Positions 16,920 to 25,750 are shown, counted from the stretch's first letter. The stretch: 40,248 bases of DNA from Pantoea sp. AS-PWVM4 (GCF_000468095.1 NZ_ASZC01000030.1:1-40248); one strand, 5' to 3'. Notes: generated from the sequence alone by a model not told the origin. Numbers and translations: made by a program.

Positions 16920-18320
16920 ATGCTTACCAAACTCGTCAGCCGCTGGCATCACCACCAAAGTCAGAACAGCGCACGTCCGGCTTATCTGTTGATTGCTGAC
17001 ATCATTGCTGATGGCATCAACAGCGGCGAGTTTCAACCGCGCGACCGCCTGCCGCCGCTGCGCGAACTGGCGATCCAGCTCGCCCTGAATTACACCACCG
17101 TCACGCGTGGTTATGCCGAGGCCACCCGGCGCGGCTTGATCGACTCGCGCCGGGGGCTCGGCAGTTATATTCGCGGTAAGGTGCCTGCGGTACCGTTGAG
17201 TGGCGGCAGCAGCTATGAAATGACCATGAATTCACCGATTGAGCCGGGAGAAGAGCTGGCGCAGGCCATCAGTCAGGGAGCAATCAATCTCTTTAGCCAA
17301 AAAAATATTCTTGGCTTGTTGCGTTATCAGGACTTCGGCGGCCAGGCGGATGATAAAGCGATGGCGAAAGTCTGGCTGGAGAAGCAGCTACCCTCGGTGA
17401 ATATGGATGAAATCCTGATAGCACCGGGTATTCACAGCGCGCTGGTGGGATTATTGACGCTGCTGTGCCGCAAGGGAGGCAGCGTGTGCGTGAGTGATTT
17501 GATTTATCCCGGCCTGAAAGCCATCGCCAGCCAACTGAATATTACGTTGCAATCCCTGCCCTGTGATGAAGATGGCCCGCTGCCGCGGGTGTTTGAATAC
17601 CAGTGCCAGACCGGTAACATCAGCGCCCTGTATATCAATCCCACGATCCAGAATCCCACCACCCTGACCCTGCCGTTAAGGCGACGCGAAGCGCTGGCTG
17701 ATGTGGCGGCACGCTACAGCATTCCGGTGATTGAAGATGAAGCCTATGCGGCGCTGGCGACCCAACATATTGCGTCGTTCAGTGAACTGATCCCTGAACT
17801 CACCTGGTACATTACCGGCATGTCAAAATGCTTTGGTCCGGGGCTGCGCACCGCCTTTATTAAAGGTCCGGGCAAACACCAGACGCAGCTGCTGGCGGGG
17901 GCATTACGCGCCCTGAATGTGATGGCCAGTCCGATCACCAACGCACTGGCTTCGCAGTGGATCAACGACGGCACCGCTGACCGGGTGCTGCAATCGGTAC
18001 GCGCGGAATCGGTGATTCGCCAGAAAATGGCATCGGAGATCCTGAAGGAGTTTACTTTCCGCGCCACGCCGCAGGGTTTCCACCTTTGGTTACTGTTGCC
18101 ACGTCATTTTGACTGGAATCCGGCTGAAATGGCGGTACGGTTGCGTGAACTGGGGGTCAGCGCGGTTTCAAGCGCGGCTTTCTGTACCGATAATAATCCC
18201 CCGGACGCGTTGCGTATCTGCCTCGGGGGTTCCTGGTCACGCGAGATGTGCGCAGAGAACCTGCAAACTATTGCTCATGTCATGCGTAATCCGCTGCATT
18301 TTGGCAGCGTGATCCTGTGA
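16920..18320 (+). CDS. MocR-type (GntR/aminotransferase) transcriptional regulator
   Basis: This 466-residue regulator fuses an N-terminal GntR winged helix (FQPRDRLPPLRELAIQLALNYTTVTRGYAEATRRGLIDSR..GLGSYIRG, about residues 38-95) to a class I aminotransferase-like domain. The aminotransferase part keeps the PLP-binding lysine (K303 in TGMSKCFGPGLR) and the substrate-loop motif EDEAYAAL, so it can bind PLP. The start at 16920 fits the usual length of the family; earlier in-frame codons (16857 TTG, 16887 ATG) are possible. It is divergent from Nit1C and very probably controls it. Many Nit1C clusters in Pseudomonas use a sigma-54-dependent NitR instead, so this is a different control mode. Confidence 0.9.
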   Translation: MLTKLVSRWHHHQSQNSARPAYLLIADIIADGINSGEFQPRDRLPPLRELAIQLALNYTTVTRGYAEATRRGLIDSRRGLGSYIRGKVPAVPLSGGSSYEMTMNSPIEPGEELAQAISQGAINLFSQKNILGLLRYQDFGGQADDKAMAKVWLEKQLPSVNMDEILIAPGIHSALVGLLTLLCRKGGSVCVSDLIYPGLKAIASQLNITLQSLPCDEDGPLPRVFEYQCQTGNISALYINPTIQNPTTLTLPLRRREALADVAARYSIPVIEDEAYAALATQHIASFSELIPELTWYITGMSKCFGPGLRTAFIKGPGKHQTQLLAGALRALNVMASPITNALASQWINDGTADRVLQSVRAESVIRQKMASEILKEFTFRATPQGFHLWLLLPRHFDWNPAEMAVRLRELGVSAVSSAAFCTDNNPPDALRICLGGSWSREMCAENLQTIAHVMRNPLHFGSVIL

Positions 18321-18333
18321 AGATCTGATCTTC
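18319..18333. terminator. Small inverted repeat between convergent stops
   Basis: GAAGATC and GATCTTC form a perfect 7-bp inverted repeat around a single T, straddling the MocR stop and the end of the small minus-strand gene. There is no T-run and almost no loop, so terminator function is only a possibility. Confidence 0.3.
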
Positions 18334-18514
18334 AGGTCATGGGCCACATATCCGACCAGGGCATACACAAGCGCAACTGGTCGGCCGGAAAACGTCGCTT
18401 ATAAAACCGGCCATTGTCTGTCCAGCCACAGGTGATGCTATCGCCCTCAGTTTGCAGGACCACCATCACTTTTCTTCTTCTCTGGCGACGAACCAGCGCA
18501 CCGGGCATCAGCAT
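18332..18514 (-). CDS. Small DUF2158-like (YodC-type) protein
   Basis: This 60-residue basic protein has the DUF2158 outline: a short start ending LVRRQ, a KVMVVLQTEGD strand pair, CGWTDNGRFYKRRFP (the family's C-x-W-F-x-x-G-x(4)-x-F element) and a terminal DQLRLC. The family is small, beta-rich and of unknown function. The ATG at 18514 has AGAGGTG just upstream; a GTG at 18520 would overlap the TetR stop (GTGA). It follows the TetR gene directly and is probably its operon partner. The similarity is weak, so both function and family are tentative. Confidence 0.55.
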   Translation of the reverse strand: MLMPGALVRRQRRRKVMVVLQTEGDSITCGWTDNGRFYKRRFPADQLRLCMPWSDMWPMT

Positions 18515-18516
18515 GC

Positions 18517-19125
18517 TCACCTCTGCCCTGCACCGGCCAGAACGGACTGGATAATGAATTCATTACTTTTTTTCAGCACGCTTATCTCCGGTTTGATTTT
18601 GCCGTAGACGCGCATGCCCTCCAGCAGCATAAAAATGCATTCCGCCATCACTTCTGCCGGTTCGTCAGAACGGAATACCCCCGTTTCCTGACCTTTGCGC
18701 AGGATGCTGTTCAGGCGCGCCACTATCCCGCGAAATTTGTATTCAACCCGGCTTCTGACTTCATCATCACCCGGCAGCAACTCGCAGGCCGCAGCGATGG
18801 TGAAACACCCCTTCTCGCCTTGTGGCCCGGAAGAAAACAGCGCGACAAATTCCAGCGTTTCCCGCAATGCAGTTTCTGGTGCCAGTTCCTCGTCACGTTG
18901 TTGACCGCGAACCAGTCCGGCATCCATGTATTGCTGGAGAGCAGCGAGAAAGATTGAACGCTTATCGGGATAGAGTTTGTAAATGCTGGCGCTCGCTAAC
19001 CCGGATGCCTGCATTAAATCGGCCATTGATGTCGATCGGTAACCTTTTTGCCAGAAGCATTCGAGCGCTGAATTGAGGAAAACCTGCGGATCAAATTCTC
19101 TGGGTCTGCCTGGGCCTGATTTCAT
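18517..19125 (-). CDS. TetR/AcrR-family transcriptional regulator
   Basis: This 202-residue regulator has an N-terminal TetR helix-turn-helix. The order is GRPREFDPQVFLNSALECFWQKGYRSTSMADLMQ, then the recognition helix in ASGLASASIYKLYPDKRSIF. The alpha-helical ligand domain contains GCFTIAAACEL and ends IQSVLAGAG. It matches the AcrR/NemR-like branch that senses small electrophiles or toxic compounds. A 28-bp near-perfect palindrome lies 30 bases upstream of its start and is the probable operator. The only obvious operon partner is the small DUF2158-like gene; no efflux pump or reductase lies next to it, so its other targets are unknown. Confidence 0.9.
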   Translation of the reverse strand: MKSGPGRPREFDPQVFLNSALECFWQKGYRSTSMADLMQASGLASASIYKLYPDKRSIFLAALQQYMDAGLVRGQQRDEELAPETALRETLEFVALFSSGPQGEKGCFTIAAACELLPGDDEVRSRVEYKFRGIVARLNSILRKGQETGVFRSDEPAEVMAECIFMLLEGMRVYGKIKPEISVLKKSNEFIIQSVLAGAGQR

Positions 19126-19154
19126 GATTGCATCATTCTGGGTGGATGTTGCGA

Positions 19155-19182
19155 CAATTGTAGATCGATCAATCTACAATTG
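19155..19182. promoter_or_regulatory. 28-bp palindromic operator upstream of tetR
   Basis: CAATTGTAGAT (19155-19165) and its perfect inverted copy ATCTACAATTG (19172-19182) flank a six-base centre. The site is 30 bp before the TetR start, and on the minus strand it contains a TACAAT element that could be the -10 box. Size and position fit a TetR autoregulatory operator. A partition site for the nearby ParB is the alternative. Confidence 0.7.
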
Positions 19183-19210
19183 AAAACAAAAAATCAGCAG
19201 GTTGAAAAAT

Positions 19211-19269
19211 CCGTAGCGTCGCGATTTATCGCGCAGGTTTAAACCGTGCGATAAATCGCGACGCTACGG
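19211..19269. repeat. REP-like long palindrome downstream of parB
   Basis: A perfect 22-bp inverted repeat beginning CCGTAGCGTCGCG (19211-19232 and 19248-19269) encloses a smaller palindrome GGTTTAAACC. The core GCGATTTATCGC recurs in the terminator at 40114. It lies 12 bases beyond the parB stop and can form a very stable hairpin, so it may end or protect parAB mRNA and stop readthrough from tetR. It looks like a dispersed REP-type element. Confidence 0.75.
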
Positions 19270-19281
19270 GAAATGTGCTCG

Positions 19282-20265
19282 TTAAGATTTTTTATCTGCG
19301 ACCATTTTTTCAGCCACCGCCCGAATCGCCGCATCAAGCTCGGCCTGAAATTCCGTAGAAATACGCGAGAATTCATACGTCACCAGACGTTTTTCCGTAT
19401 CGACCTTTTTACGGGCAAACTGTTTCTTGTCTTTAAACACCACCAGATTTTCCGCCGCCGCTTTTTTGGTCGCTTTGGGGGTTTTCAGACGGCTGCTTTC
19501 GGCCCGGAAATAGCCAATGATTTTCGCTTTGGTGACCGGATCATCAAATTCCGTTTCGCCCTGTTTCTCAATACGCTCGCGCACCCCAGCCACAATGTCG
19601 CTGATAGCCAGCTTTTTGCTTTTGGCCTTTTCCGCCACATCGAGCAAAAACTGGTAATCGGCAATCGCGAGATCGCTGCCTGACGGGAAAACGGCGATCA
19701 TCTCTTCCGGGACGGATGCCGCCTGGAATGCACGGGTGATTTTTGCCGCAGAAATCCCTTCTGATTTCGCAATCTCTGCCTGGCTCATATCACCGGGATA
19801 CATCAGTTCAAGACGTTTACCCAGTTCACGCAGGGTATGTTCTTTGGCGGTCTGAATGTCCACTGCCAGCTGGCGCGCATCGGCCAGATCCAGCTCATCT
19901 TTGGTCACCAGAACCTCGAATGGCGTCCCGTTGTACAGACAGGCAGCACGGCGACGCGATCCGTCGAGAATTTCGATACGATCATCCACTTCTCTGCCAA
20001 TCGCCGGGAAGAACTGTTGCAACGTAATGGTACGGGAGATATCCGCCACGGATTCAGGTGTCAGCAACGACTGATCACGTCCATTAACGGAAGAATCGAT
20101 ATAGGTCTGCGCTTCAATGTCGTCGTGCAGTACTTTCGTGAGGACAAAACGGGCTTCTTTTCCAGACTTGAGAACGAATACTCGGGCGCCTTCGCTTTCA
20201 CTCAGCATTTTAGAGAAATTAGAGTTCCCTAATGTGCGGCCCATTTTCTTCATGACTTTGGTCAT
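19282..20265 (-). CDS. parB: ParB/SopB-type plasmid partition protein
   Basis: This 327-residue centromere-binding protein belongs to the P1/F-plasmid ParB class. It carries the ParB nuclease-fold box EILDGSRRRAACLY (GSRRR at 102-106) and a helix-turn-helix at about 159-182 (DMSQAEIAKSEGISAAKITRAF). The C-terminal ~60 residues, rich in Lys and Glu, would dimerise. Its ATG overlaps the parA stop by four bases, and GAGGGG lies eight bases upstream. With ParA it should segregate the plasmid. A parS site is not certain; candidates are the palindromes just downstream at 19155-19269. Confidence 0.93.
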   Translation of the reverse strand: MTKVMKKMGRTLGNSNFSKMLSESEGARVFVLKSGKEARFVLTKVLHDDIEAQTYIDSSVNGRDQSLLTPESVADISRTITLQQFFPAIGREVDDRIEILDGSRRRAACLYNGTPFEVLVTKDELDLADARQLAVDIQTAKEHTLRELGKRLELMYPGDMSQAEIAKSEGISAAKITRAFQAASVPEEMIAVFPSGSDLAIADYQFLLDVAEKAKSKKLAISDIVAGVRERIEKQGETEFDDPVTKAKIIGYFRAESSRLKTPKATKKAAAENLVVFKDKKQFARKKVDTEKRLVTYEFSRISTEFQAELDAAIRAVAEKMVADKKS

Positions 20266-21470
20266 TTGATACCCCTCACAAATTCGATCCTTTTGAAAAC
20301 CGCCTGGGTAAATCGCTCGGCCTCGCGCTTAGCATTTTTCAGCGCTTCAGCACTGCCAGGATAAGATTGTGGGTCAGCACTTACTATCGTGTCGAAGGTT
20401 TCCCCACAACGCTCGAATCCGTCAAGACGCGGCAAAGTAGCGTCCAGTATGTAGGATGTAAATACGTCGCGGGCCAGACCATGTGTCATCTCATGATCAC
20501 GTTTGGTGGTCATTTTTGACATGAATCCGATATTGCCCTTAATGCGCGGGTTAATCCCCTCCTCTTCCAGTTGCTCCAGCATTTCTGGCAGACGAGTCAG
20601 GTATTTCAGTGTCGAGTGAAAATCGACCTGGGCCGGTGGCGTCGGGGTAAGCAGCAAATCACTTGCCGCAATCGCGTTGAGCATAAAGGCATCCAGATGC
20701 GGCCCGGTATCCACGAAGATGAAATCGTAATCGTTCCCGACACGGTCGATAATATTGCGACGCAGCACCTCAGAGGGCAACAGGCCAGGCAAATGTTCGT
20801 GCACTAACTCATTCCACTGGCTGGCGACAAAGCCATCATCGATGGAGGCTGGGATGATATCCACACCAGGAATGATGGTTGGCTGGATGATGTCCTTGTG
20901 CAGCTGCTCGGCATCCAGGTCATTCAGCATAGCCTGTGCCGCTGTTTCCATGATGGAACCGATACTGTTGGTATGGTTCAGGAACATGGTGCTGGAAGCC
21001 TGCGGGTCGAGATCGATGACAAGGTTACGCAGATCATACTGCAACAGATCCGGATGCACGCGAAGCCCGTGCGCCAGCGTTACGGTGCTGACGGTTTTAG
21101 ATACCCCACCCTTCAGGTTCACCACAAAGATAACGAACGGGCCTTTACCGGCGTGAATATCGCGATACTTAGGCACCTTACGGTGGGCATAAATATCCAC
21201 CACATCCTGCACGGTCAGCGCGTAATGGCGGGCATTACCGGCATCTTTCTTACCAAACTCATGACCGGCGGCTTCCATTTCATCAATGGCCTGCTCAACG
21301 GCACGACGGCTGAGTTTCGGCATGTTTGCAACTGAATTTCGGGTAAAGGTTTGATAGTAACGGTCAAGTCCAAATTCATGACGTTTATCGATGATGTCGT
21401 CACTCATACTGCGCAGCATAGCGTTCGCCCTGCGGGCAGTTTCGTCCACGCCACCATAGTTACTTTTCAT
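20262..21470 (-). CDS. parA: ParA-type partition ATPase (P1/SopA class Ia)
   Basis: This 402-residue ATPase has a deviant Walker A, KGGVSKT (120-126), then LVIDLDPQASSTMF and FIFVDTGPHLDAFMLNA for Walker A'/B. The ~110-residue N-terminal extension with a winged-helix region (LSRRAVEQAIDEMEAAG) is typical of class Ia ParA proteins that also repress their own promoter. GGAG precedes the ATG by nine bases. It is the first gene of parAB and points away from the iteron/replication region. ParA would position the plasmid on the nucleoid and autoregulate through an operator just upstream. Confidence 0.95.
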   Translation of the reverse strand: MKSNYGGVDETARRANAMLRSMSDDIIDKRHEFGLDRYYQTFTRNSVANMPKLSRRAVEQAIDEMEAAGHEFGKKDAGNARHYALTVQDVVDIYAHRKVPKYRDIHAGKGPFVIFVVNLKGGVSKTVSTVTLAHGLRVHPDLLQYDLRNLVIDLDPQASSTMFLNHTNSIGSIMETAAQAMLNDLDAEQLHKDIIQPTIIPGVDIIPASIDDGFVASQWNELVHEHLPGLLPSEVLRRNIIDRVGNDYDFIFVDTGPHLDAFMLNAIAASDLLLTPTPPAQVDFHSTLKYLTRLPEMLEQLEEEGINPRIKGNIGFMSKMTTKRDHEMTHGLARDVFTSYILDATLPRLDGFERCGETFDTIVSADPQSYPGSAEALKNAKREAERFTQAVFKRIEFVRGIK

Positions 21471-21522
21471 ACCATTACTCCATTGGCAAAATTTTTCCTA
21501 AGTGTACATGGCATTTTGCTAC

Positions 21523-21558
21523 GTGCAACATTTTTCGTTTTTCAGAAAAAAGTTGTAC
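21523..21558. promoter_or_regulatory. Imperfect palindrome upstream of parA
   Basis: GTGCAACATTTTTC (21523-21536) and GAAAAAAGTTGTAC (21545-21558) are inverted copies with 12 of 14 matching positions. The site lies 50-90 bp before the parA start, where class Ia ParA proteins usually bind to repress parAB. Operator function is inferred. The remainder of 21560-21837 shows no gene. Confidence 0.45.
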
Positions 21559-21837
21559 GCGCCGACAATGCCAGTACATCTCCTGAACAAGACGTGTGCG
21601 TTAAATAGAAAGTTCTGCTCTCAACAATGCCGTGTCACAAGAATCAATTTGTGATCCTGTCACATTGCTGATGAATATTTGCGCATTGGTTTCCAGTTAT
21701 ATGCTCCGTAGGGGTTCAGTGAAACACGGTCAGACGGGTTAAAATGAACAAAATATGAGCTGAATTTTATTGTAAATATATAAAATTCATATGGATACAT
21801 TAATACTCCACGGACGGATCTTCTGGGTATCCCCCAA

Positions 21838-22828
21838 AAAGGTTATCGGTCATATGCCAAAACGTTCAACGTGACAGGATCACATATCGGATCCGGGCTG
21901 CGATCTTTTAAAGCTACACCGCAGAGTTTGCTCAAAGGTTTCCAGTCGTATGCTGAAAATTGGCATTCATACGCTTCTACCCTTTGATAATTCAGCGATC
22001 TGGAAAAATGTGACGTAGATCACTCACCAGGATGGAGCGCAAGGTTATCAGTCATATGCAAAATGACTTCTTCTTATTTATCAGTCAACTCACTCACTTT
22101 CTATCTTTTAAGGTTTCCAGTCGTATGCAAAAAGTTATCTGTCATATGCCAGAAATCAGCAGTATTGGCGGTCGTGTGAAGATCGTTTACGGCCCTTTTC
22201 TGATCAACAAAGGTTGGCTGTTATATGCAAAAGGTTTCCCGTCATATGCTCTAAACACGTCGAGGATCCTCTGGCCGTTTGAAGTTCAAACACAATGTAC
22301 GCAGACAGGGTATTTGCCGGGTCAAAAGGTTATCTGTCGTATGCAAAAAGTTTCCCGTCATATGCCAGTTACCCGGAATGACGCAAATGCGTTAACTTCC
22401 TGTTTTTTGCCATATGATGCATAAAAGGTTTTCAGTCGTATGCTAAAAGGTTATCTGCCGTATGCTGAAGATACCGCATTTGTTGATGCATTGTGGCAAC
22501 GTGTGATGCTCGTTTTCCCATTAAACATCAGAAGATTAGGTTTATCTTTCAGGGTTTCATAACTGGAAGGTTGGCTGTCGTACGCAGATATTGTATTGAT
22601 GGAGCATATGGGGTTTTAAAAGTTATCTGTCGTATGCTTATCAGGTTTGAATAAACGGAAAGGTTATCGGTTGTATGCTGTTTTGCAGTTATGTTTGCAG
22701 ATAACCGCACTGTGAAAGCGATGGTTCGCACCAGAGAAAAGCAATCAGCTCATCCATAACTGGCTGAATGAGCTGATGAAATTAGAAAGGTTAGCCGTGG
22801 TATGCTGGCAAAGTTATCACTGAGATGC
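21838..22828 (+). repeat. About 16 iterons downstream of repA
   Basis: Roughly 16 copies of a 19-20 bp repeat (consensus AAAGGTTATCTGTCGTATGC, with TTTCC and TTGGC variants) lie on the plus strand. They start near 21838, 21934, 22041, 22110, 22131, 22209, 22230, 22325, 22346, 22424, 22446, 22566, 22618, 22659, 22786 and 22809. Several occur as pairs 21-22 bp apart. RepFIB replicons carry such repeats beyond repA, where RepA binding controls copy number and incompatibility; 16 is more than the roughly six I recall for the classic F/P307 replicon. The plus-strand frame through them is not a gene. Confidence 0.9.
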
Positions 22829-22831
22829 CTC

Positions 22832-23851
22832 TCACCGGGAATCGAGACTGATCAGGATCTTGGCTATCTCTTCCTCGCTAAAGCCGGAATCTTTCAGCTT
22901 ACTGATTTTGGCGATCATCGCCTCATCAACAACCTGAGGTTCATCCTCCGTGCTCCTGTCGAGTTTCAACGATTTATCCGGGATAAGATTTGGATTTCGC
23001 TTGGTAATGTTGAAATAGACCGACCTGCCCCGCTTGGTTTCGGTGTATTCGAGATAATTGATCTCTTTGAGCTCCTCCAGCGCCTTACGCACAATGTGAT
23101 TTTGGTAAGCAATGCGCGATTTCAGCCTCAGACGCTCTCTCAGGCGTTTCATTGAGACCGGGGCCGGATTTCTGGGGAGGCTTTCAATAAACGTGTAGAG
23201 GGCCTGTGCAGACTCTTTACGGGGCAAATGATCGATAGCTTTGAGACGCAGATAAACCTTGTAATCCATCTGATAGAGGTCAGCCAGCCGATGATCTCCC
23301 TCAATTTCGACTTCGTTCTTCGCCATGTTGTAATGCGCGCTATTGACCAGGCCGGTAGTCAGAGAACCTGTGTCATTACGGAACTGAATTGTCACACCAC
23401 GCAGGCGCATCAATGAGTCATCGATACGCTTCTTCATGTCTTTGTTTGAACGTTTTGAGTCGAACCCACAGTTCTGTAAAAACTTGGTGAAAGGGAGTTT
23501 TAACTTACCGGCAAAGGTACCGTTATCGTAGATCGAACGAATGATCCCCAGCCAGACACGGAAATCTGTCGCCATATCAAGGCGTTCAGAGCGGATAGAT
23601 ATATCTTTATACCCTTCCCGCTTTACGACTTCCAGATGGTAAAGATCCTCGGTAGCATCCACGGTGGACTTAACCGTATTGACGGAGCTCTTAGCCTTCG
23701 CGTGATCCGTATTTGGCACGAAAAGCCCTAGCCGCATCAGAGCTACAGGCTGCACCGTTGCAGTTGCCGAAGGATTTAAGTGGACAACTTCGCCCGTTTT
23801 CTTATTAACTTCCTCGGTCATGCTATCTAAGTCATTGACTTTCTTAGCCAT
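22832..23851 (-). CDS. repA: RepFIB-type replication initiator RepA
   Basis: This 339-residue initiator has two winged-helix domains of the Rep_3/RepFIB type. The first contains DFRVWLGIIRSIYDNGTF and LPFTKFLQNCGFDSKRSNKDMKKRI; the second contains LPRKESAQALYTFIESLPRNPAPVSMKRLRERLRLKS. A C-terminal DSGFSEEEIAKILISLDSR tail follows. It binds the flanking iterons to open the origin. The ATG at 23851 (MAKKVNDLD) is taken as start; an in-frame GTG at 23887 would add 12 residues, and RepFIB initiators have been reported to use a non-ATG start. The gene lies between two iteron groups in opposite relative orientation, as expected for this replicon. Confidence 0.95.
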   Translation of the reverse strand: MAKKVNDLDSMTEEVNKKTGEVVHLNPSATATVQPVALMRLGLFVPNTDHAKAKSSVNTVKSTVDATEDLYHLEVVKREGYKDISIRSERLDMATDFRVWLGIIRSIYDNGTFAGKLKLPFTKFLQNCGFDSKRSNKDMKKRIDDSLMRLRGVTIQFRNDTGSLTTGLVNSAHYNMAKNEVEIEGDHRLADLYQMDYKVYLRLKAIDHLPRKESAQALYTFIESLPRNPAPVSMKRLRERLRLKSRIAYQNHIVRKALEELKEINYLEYTETKRGRSVYFNITKRNPNLIPDKSLKLDRSTEDEPQVVDEAMIAKISKLKDSGFSEEEIAKILISLDSR

Positions 23852-23888
23852 AAACAGGATCCATTTATCAACAGTTAAATTTGCCACC

Positions 23889-24014
23889 GCATATGACCGA
23901 TAACCTTACCAGCATATAAGCGGAAATCAAAGTGCACCTGACAGATAACCCTTTGCATATGACCAGAAACCTTTTGCATACAGACGGAAACCTTTTGCAT
24001 ATGACTGATAACCC
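23889..24014 (-). repeat. Six 21-bp-spaced iterons upstream of repA
   Basis: Copies of GCATATGAC(C/T)GATAACCTTT, inverted relative to the downstream group, start at about 23889, 23912, 23934, 23955, 23976 and 23997. The last four are exactly 21 bp apart, two helical turns, so RepA would bind on one face of the DNA. The second and third copies are degenerate. They overlap the repA promoter zone, so they likely serve both in origin binding and in repA autoregulation, as in RepFIB. Confidence 0.9.
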
Positions 24015-24052
24015 AGACCTTAACGTAACCCAGAGATACCAAGGCCTGTAGC

Positions 24053-24133
24053 GATCCGGGGATCGTTTTGGCTTTTATAGGATCGATATAAGATCGTATT
24101 AAGATCAGATTATTGGATCTACCCTGTGAATAA
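24053..24133. other. Plasmid origin: GATC cluster, AT-rich repeats and DnaA box
   Basis: Six GATC (Dam) sites fall in 67 bp (24053, 24061, 24081, 24092, 24103, 24116). Those at 24081, 24092 and 24103 begin 11-bp AT-rich repeats (GATCGATATAA, GATCGTATTAA and a third variant). A DnaA box in reverse orientation, TGTGAATAA (24125-24133), follows. Iterons, Dam-site repeats and a DnaA box in this order are the classic architecture of iteron plasmid origins such as P1 and RepFIB, so this is the probable melting region. Confidence 0.8.
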
Positions 24134-24312
24134 CGTGAATAAGTGGGAATGGATTTCAGCAAGACAGAGGAGGTGGATTCCCGGTAGTGCCAAAGGCTAT
24201 AGCAGGATTACTGATACCGCGTAACACACTCGACTCATCAATAAACAACTTATAACAATCATACCCAACATCATTTTATGATTAACTATATGATTTTATT
24301 CATTAAATTTAT

Positions 24313-25334
24313 AAAATTTCAATTTGAAATTCCCATTTAATCGGTAAAAAAATGCTTGAGAGTTGGGGTAACCAATGATGATCTGGCTTTGGTATCCGGT
24401 CAGTGACATAAATCGCCGTATCTCAATGAGTAACATTCTGTCACCACCCCTGCTCACTCCCTTTCACCTCTTTGTTGTCCTGGAAAGCGCAGCCATCATG
24501 TACATACTAAGTCGCTTTTAAGCAAACAGGAAAATTATGCTGGAGCTGACTGCGAAAACCTCGAAACACGAATTTCAGTAGCGACAGGATGAGAGAAGAA
24601 CAAAATCGTAAGGTTTTTGGTTCTTTAAAATGACGTCGTTACGTGAAAATTCGGCAAGAAAGACCCTGAAACATTCTCAGAAATGACGTAGCAGCGTCAT
24701 TAAATTTACATTCATTTGCCATGACTCATTAACTGATTGAATAATCTGCTTTATACAGACGGATAATTCTTTCCCCCTCCCCTCTTCATCGTACGTACCT
24801 GGAGCATGGTTGATACATAAAACTGAGGCATAACACCTGACGACATAGTCAGCCGCCATTATCCGCTGTCTCCCGTTACTGCCCCGGCAGCTGTCATGGG
24901 CCGCTTCGATCACGACGCGCCGGATCAACTGTGGCAGAAGGGCAAGCTTGAGCGGCCGCATGAAAGGCTGGAAGTATGGTGATACAGCTACGTTATGTGG
25001 AACATCGATCTGAAAACCAGGTCGATTTGGATGGGTACACAATATTGAAAGGTGTCTACCATGTCCTCAGTACGTACATTCATCAAACGTTGTCAAATCC
25101 GGGAAAAGAGCCAATATTGGCAATTTACGCTACCCTTTCTCATCTGGATGAAATGGAATGACCAGAGTCACTGCGTTGACGCTGTCCAATCCTGGCAGTA
25201 TCTCCTATGTTCTTATTCCTTCTCGGCAAACGTATTGATGTGTCCTTTAACAGGGTGAAATTACCCTACAAAAAATTAAGCATAACTTATTGTTTAATAT
25301 CGATTATGTCAGAAAATTTCAAATTGAAATTCCC
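24313..25334. repeat. Direct repeats of a 22-bp palindromic sequence, 1 kb apart
   Basis: AAAATTTCAATTTGAAATTCCC at 24313-24334 recurs at 25313-25334 with one change at the centre. Each copy contains a near-perfect palindrome (AATTTCAA..TTGAAATT). They bracket 1,000 bp of otherwise unassigned sequence. They could be protein-binding sites, recombination sites or the footprint of a lost element. Confidence 0.6.
24677..25042 (-). CDS. Possible hypothetical protein, 121 residues
   Basis: This minus-strand frame would encode a 121-residue protein with a hydrophobic/basic middle (LLPQLIRRVVIEAAHDSCRG) and several cysteines. I do not recognise it. The central part has a coding-like composition, but no ribosome site stands out, and the first 20 residues look non-protein-like. 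It could be the decayed end of a plasmid gene. A hairpin-forming ATGACG/CGTCAT pair lies at its 3' end. Treat it as a weak candidate only. Confidence 0.25.
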   Translation of the reverse strand: MCTHPNRPGFQIDVPHNVAVSPYFQPFMRPLKLALLPQLIRRVVIEAAHDSCRGSNGRQRIMAADYVVRCYASVLCINHAPGTYDEEGRGKELSVCIKQIIQSVNESWQMNVNLMTLLRHF

Positions 25335-25750
25335 TGCATTAGTTCAATGAAACGTGAAGGAAACACCCGACACGGGATGTCCGTGGATGTTTTAAGACTG
25401 AATCCGCCGTGCCAATTTTGCGCGTTACCACCCATCAGATTTTGAGGGCATATCAAATCAACTGATGATGTTAGAATCTATTTTTCTCTTTTCATCACTG
25501 CAATTCAGATATGCTACCTCAACTCGCTGTAGCATCCTGTCGCTCAAAGCAATTACCACGCCGCCCTGCTGTCATGCATTGCGTTTACCTGAGGATAATG
25601 GTTCACACACTTACGGCTGTTCGCGATGTTTGGACCCGGTATTAAGGGAAACATCTGCGACCTGTCTGGTGATGCGTTCTGGTGCTTAACCTGGTGGTCA
25701 GTAAGTAACCGTCATATCTCTGAGCGTCATGACAAGCGAGCCGGTCAGTT

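Noticed and set aside
22032..22424. 130-residue plus-strand reading frame
   Set aside because: Its repeated KV-x-x-x-M-Q/P pattern is the translation of the iterons; it has no independent support.
21838..24014. CRISPR array
   Set aside because: The repeats are 19-21 bp, vary in sequence, and some adjoin without spacers; their position around repA makes them iterons.
23875..24162. 95-residue minus-strand frame upstream of repA
   Set aside because: It runs through the upstream iterons and the origin; repeated MQ-K-V motifs show it is repeat-derived.
25465..25689. 74-residue plus-strand frame in the gene-poor region
   Set aside because: Cys/Ser/Thr-rich with no ribosome site and no family resemblance.
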